Position numbers and translations under genes: made by a program. A stretch of DNA of 64,000 nt from Agrobacterium larrymoorei (GTDB taxonomy: Bacteria > Pseudomonadota > Alphaproteobacteria > Rhizobiales > Rhizobiaceae): NCBI RefSeq assembly GCF_013322225.1, contig NZ_JAAMFB010000012.1:62001-126000 (forward strand), read 5' to 3'. Shown here piece after piece: positions 61,537-64,000 of this stretch (the stretch's first letter is position 1; each line of letters starts with the position of its first letter). The notes under the pieces were generated by a model. That model saw nothing but the letters and a program-made list of their open reading frames with translations. It had not been told where the DNA came from and made no database searches.

Positions 61537-62033
61537 GCTTGGAACGGAGCCAAAAGAAGCCGTTTGTCTTCACCGGCTGGCACATGCTGGCCATAATGCT
61601 CTTGTTTTTCGGCACTGTCATTACCGTCAACATCACCATGGCCTGGAACGCGGTGACGAGCTGGAGCGGGTTGGTGGTGAAGAACACCTATGTCGCAAGC
61701 CAGCAATTCAACGGCAAGGCTGAGGCTGCGAAGGCGAGGGCGGCGAGCGGTATCGTCGGCACGCTTCTAATCGACGGCGACAGCATTCGATATGATGTCA
61801 CCCATGCCGAAAAGGGTGTTGTCGATACCGATATGGTGACGCTGAACTTCCGCCGCCCGGTTGGCGAGAGCCAGGATTTTTCGCTGGCTATGGATAAGCT
61901 ATCCGCCAACAGCTTTGCTGCCAGACACGAGCTTCCACCTGGTGACTGGATCGTGGAGGCTGTCGCCGTAAAAGATGGAAAGGTCATCGTTCACGAAGGT
62001 ACGCGTATCGATATTGCCGGAGGTGTCAGATGA
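61533..62033 (+). CDS. ccoH: FixH/CcoH assembly protein
   Basis: FixH, 166 residues, a single-pass membrane protein of cbb3 oxidase assembly. The N-terminal helix is MLAIMLLFFGTVITVNITMAWNA-like, followed by a periplasmic domain (TYVASQQFNGKAEAAKA, LNFRRPVGESQDFSLAMDKL, PPGDWIVEAVA). It overlaps ccoG and ccoI by 4 bases each (ATGA), so all three are coupled. Confidence 0.94.
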   Translation: MSLERSQKKPFVFTGWHMLAIMLLFFGTVITVNITMAWNAVTSWSGLVVKNTYVASQQFNGKAEAAKARAASGIVGTLLIDGDSIRYDVTHAEKGVVDTDMVTLNFRRPVGESQDFSLAMDKLSANSFAARHELPPGDWIVEAVAVKDGKVIVHEGTRIDIAGGVR

Positions 62034-64000
62034 GTTGCTGTGCGCCCGGAACGGAAAGTGCGCTCGATAAGGCGGGGTTGAAGCGGGCGCTGCCCTCGTC
62101 CGAGGAAATGATGATGGCAAGCCGCGATCTGGGGCAGGGTATGCGCCAGATCGATCTTTCCGTGCCGGGTGTCTATTGCGGCACCTGCATCACCACCGTC
62201 GAGACTGTGCTGAAGGCTCTACCGGTCGTGGAGCGCGCTCGCGTCAACCTGTCATCCAAACGCGTTTCGGTGATCTGGAAAGAAATATTGGACGGTGACA
62301 GGACAAATCCCGGCGTCATTGCGGAGGCACTCGCCTCTAAGGGATATGAGGTTCACCTTTTCGGGAATGGTGAGGAGGCTTCCGACGAACTTCGCAATCA
62401 GCTCATTCGGGCTGTTGGACTAACCGGCTTTGCGTCGATGAATGTGATGCTGCTTTCCATTTCGGTCTGGTCGGGCGCGGATGCCGCGACGCGTGATATG
62501 TTCCACTGGCTCTCGGCTTTGATCGCCACGCCAGCTCTCATCTATGGTGGCCGCTTTTTCTATAAATCTGCCTATACCGCGTTGAGACATGGCCGAACGA
62601 ACATGGATGTGCCGATAGCGATCGCCATCACACTCACCTATGTCGTTTCAATATGGGAAACGATGCACAGCGCCACTCATGTCTGGTTCGATGGTACGGT
62701 GTCGCTATTATTCTTCCTGCTAATCGGCCGAACGCTGGATCACGTCATGCGCGACAAGGCACGCTCTGCGATTGCGGGTCTGGCAAGGCTTTCACCCCGT
62801 GGCGCGACCGTTCTCTTGGCTGATGGTACGCGGGATTACCTGCCGGTTAACGAGATTGAGCCGGGTAACAGCATAGCTGTGGCTGCGGGCGAAAGAGTGC
62901 CGGTCGATGGCGAGGTGGTGAGCGGTAGCAGCGATCTGGATGTGTCAATCGCCAACGGTGAGAGCGCGCCGCGTGTCGTTCGTGTGGGCGACGCCGTTCA
63001 GGCCGGAACGCTGAACCTGACAGGCCCAATTATCATCAAGGCGACGGCGATAGCGAAAGATTCTTTTCTCGCGGAAATCATCGGTCTGATGGAAGCTGCC
63101 GAAGGAGGCAGGGCTCGTTACCGCCGTCTTGCCGACCGCGCGGCGCAATATTATGCGCCTGTGGTTCATCTTCTCGCGCTGATCGCCTTCGTGGCATGGG
63201 GCGTCTTTGGCGGAGACTGGAAGCAGGCGCTTCTGGTTGCTATCGCGGTTCTCATCATCACCTGCCCATGTGCTCTGGGGCTGGCAGTGCCGGTCGTTCA
63301 GGTCGTAGCAGCTGGACGTATGTTCAAGAATGGCATCATGGTAAAGGATGGCTCTGCCATGGAACGTCTGGCAGAGATCGACACCGTTCTGTTTGACAAG
63401 ACGGGAACATTGACCATTGGCAAGCCGCGACTGGTGAATGGTTCGGACATTTCCGAAGCGACGATGCGGCTCGCGGCTACTATTGCGGCCAATTCCCGCC
63501 ACCCACTGTCGCAGGCGCTTTATGGTGGCGTTGCAGGTCCATTTCCTGATTTCAAAGAGATCACGGAAATTCCCGGCTGCGGCGTAGAGGCCAGAGGGCC
63601 GCTCGGGGTCTATCGCCTTGGAAGCAGAGCGTTTTCCTGCAAGCAAAATGCCGTAGCAAGCGGAACTGATGGGACGTCGGAAGTCGTTCTTTCTCTGAAC
63701 CATATGGAAATCGCCCAGTTTTGCTTCGAGGACAGCTTACGGCCAGGCGTCAAGGAAACCGTTTTCGAATTCAACAGGGCTTGCTTTGCTACGGAGATCG
63801 TTTCCGGTGACAGGCCCAGTGCCGTCGAAGCTCTTGCAAGACGCGTAGGTATCAATAAATGGCAGGGTTCGATGGCGCCCTCTGAAAAGGTCGGTCGCTG
63901 TGAGGAACTTGCAGCGGCAAACCGGAAGGTTCTCATGGTGGGTGATGGCATAAATGATGCACCCGCGCTGGCCGCTGCCCACGTTTCCATCGCACCTGCA
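62030..64000 (+). CDS. ccoI: Copper P-type ATPase CcoI/FixI (3' end outside window)
   Basis: P1B-type ATPase for copper delivery to cbb3 oxidase. The first 657 codons are in the window and no stop occurs. An N-terminal heavy-metal domain holds GVYCGTC, then membrane helices, the transport motif CPC (Cys412-Pro413-Cys414), the phosphorylation site DKTGTLT (Asp456), the SRHPL nucleotide motif, and GDGINDAP near the window end. The remaining 90-110 residues are missing. It overlaps ccoH; ccoS should follow outside the window. Confidence 0.95.
   Translation, partial: MSCCAPGTESALDKAGLKRALPSSEEMMMASRDLGQGMRQIDLSVPGVYCGTCITTVETVLKALPVVERARVNLSSKRVSVIWKEILDGDRTNPGVIAEALASKGYEVHLFGNGEEASDELRNQLIRAVGLTGFASMNVMLLSISVWSGADAATRDMFHWLSALIATPALIYGGRFFYKSAYTALRHGRTNMDVPIAIAITLTYVVSIWETMHSATHVWFDGTVSLLFFLLIGRTLDHVMRDKARSAIAGLARLSPRGATVLLADGTRDYLPVNEIEPGNSIAVAAGERVPVDGEVVSGSSDLDVSIANGESAPRVVRVGDAVQAGTLNLTGPIIIKATAIAKDSFLAEIIGLMEAAEGGRARYRRLADRAAQYYAPVVHLLALIAFVAWGVFGGDWKQALLVAIAVLIITCPCALGLAVPVVQVVAAGRMFKNGIMVKDGSAMERLAEIDTVLFDKTGTLTIGKPRLVNGSDISEATMRLAATIAANSRHPLSQALYGGVAGPFPDFKEITEIPGCGVEARGPLGVYRLGSRAFSCKQNAVASGTDGTSEVVLSLNHMEIAQFCFEDSLRPGVKETVFEFNRACFATEIVSGDRPSAVEALARRVGINKWQGSMAPSEKVGRCEELAAANRKVLMVGDGINDAPALAAAHVSIAPA

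Overview
The window is chromosomal DNA of an alphaproteobacterium, most likely Rhizobiaceae (Agrobacterium/Rhizobium-type). The evidence is the gene content: an EipB/DUF1849 protein, LpxI in place of LpxH, an RNase E with an acidic insert splitting its S1 domain, CckA, a PdhB with its own lipoyl domain, a DUF982 protein, fixGHI, and two copies of a rhizobial-type palindromic mosaic repeat. Almost everything is ordinary core genome. I see no prophage, insertion sequence, CRISPR array or defence island.

Layout. 1-5.1 kb: the 3' part of tRNA-Arg(TCT), a small unknown gene, a lipoprotein, a HIT hydrolase, a FemAB-like acyltransferase, a GDPD-RidA pair and eipB. 5.3-18.6 kb: a long plus-strand translation and envelope series, rpsB-tsf-pyrH-frr-uppS-cdsA-rseP-bamA-lpxD-fabZ-lpxA-lpxI-lpxB. 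It runs from ribosome and elongation factor genes through undecaprenyl and phospholipid precursors to outer-membrane protein assembly and lipid A. 18.7-20.2 kb: a divergent LysE exporter and ArsR-type regulator. 20.3-29.1 kb: rne (minus strand), then amiC, mrcA and prfB; prfB carries a programmed +1 frameshift. 29.1-33.5 kb: a cysteine hydrolase, a secreted protein overlapping nadK, then an island of small unknown genes ending at tRNA-Lys(CTT) and a GlsB-type membrane protein. 33.6-43.1 kb: a large MscS channel, a dimethylglycine-dehydrogenase-like flavoenzyme, an orphan FliO-like proline-rich membrane protein and cckA. 43.4-49.9 kb: clpS-clpA, azlC-azlD, a DUF982 gene divergent from a BON-like gene, a double cold-shock protein overlapping a DUF192 protein, and gloA. 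50-59.4 kb: a DUF882 lipoprotein, an FtsB-like protein, then pdhA-pdhB-pdhC, an SGNH hydrolase, lpdA, a second GlsB protein and lipA, which together build and lipoylate pyruvate dehydrogenase. 59.4-64 kb: an SRPBCC protein, a FixK/FNR-type box and ccoG-ccoH-ccoI (fixGHI); ccoI runs off the window end.

The least explained parts are regulatory. Sites resembling the EcfG (general stress), LexA (SOS) and CtrA consensus sit just upstream of small or stress-type genes at about 31.1, 32.0, 33.5, 47.8 and 49.3 kb. A dense cluster of GAAC/GTTC repeats separates the DUF982 and BON-like genes. Two copies of one ~100-bp palindromic element lie in opposite orientation at 2.9 and 7.4 kb, the second running into the pyrH ribosome-binding site. 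I did not find a clear new multi-gene system. The best candidate for undescribed biology is the island of stress-linked small proteins at 31-33 kb together with the 47.8-kb operator cluster. All functions are inferred by reading motifs; no database search was run.
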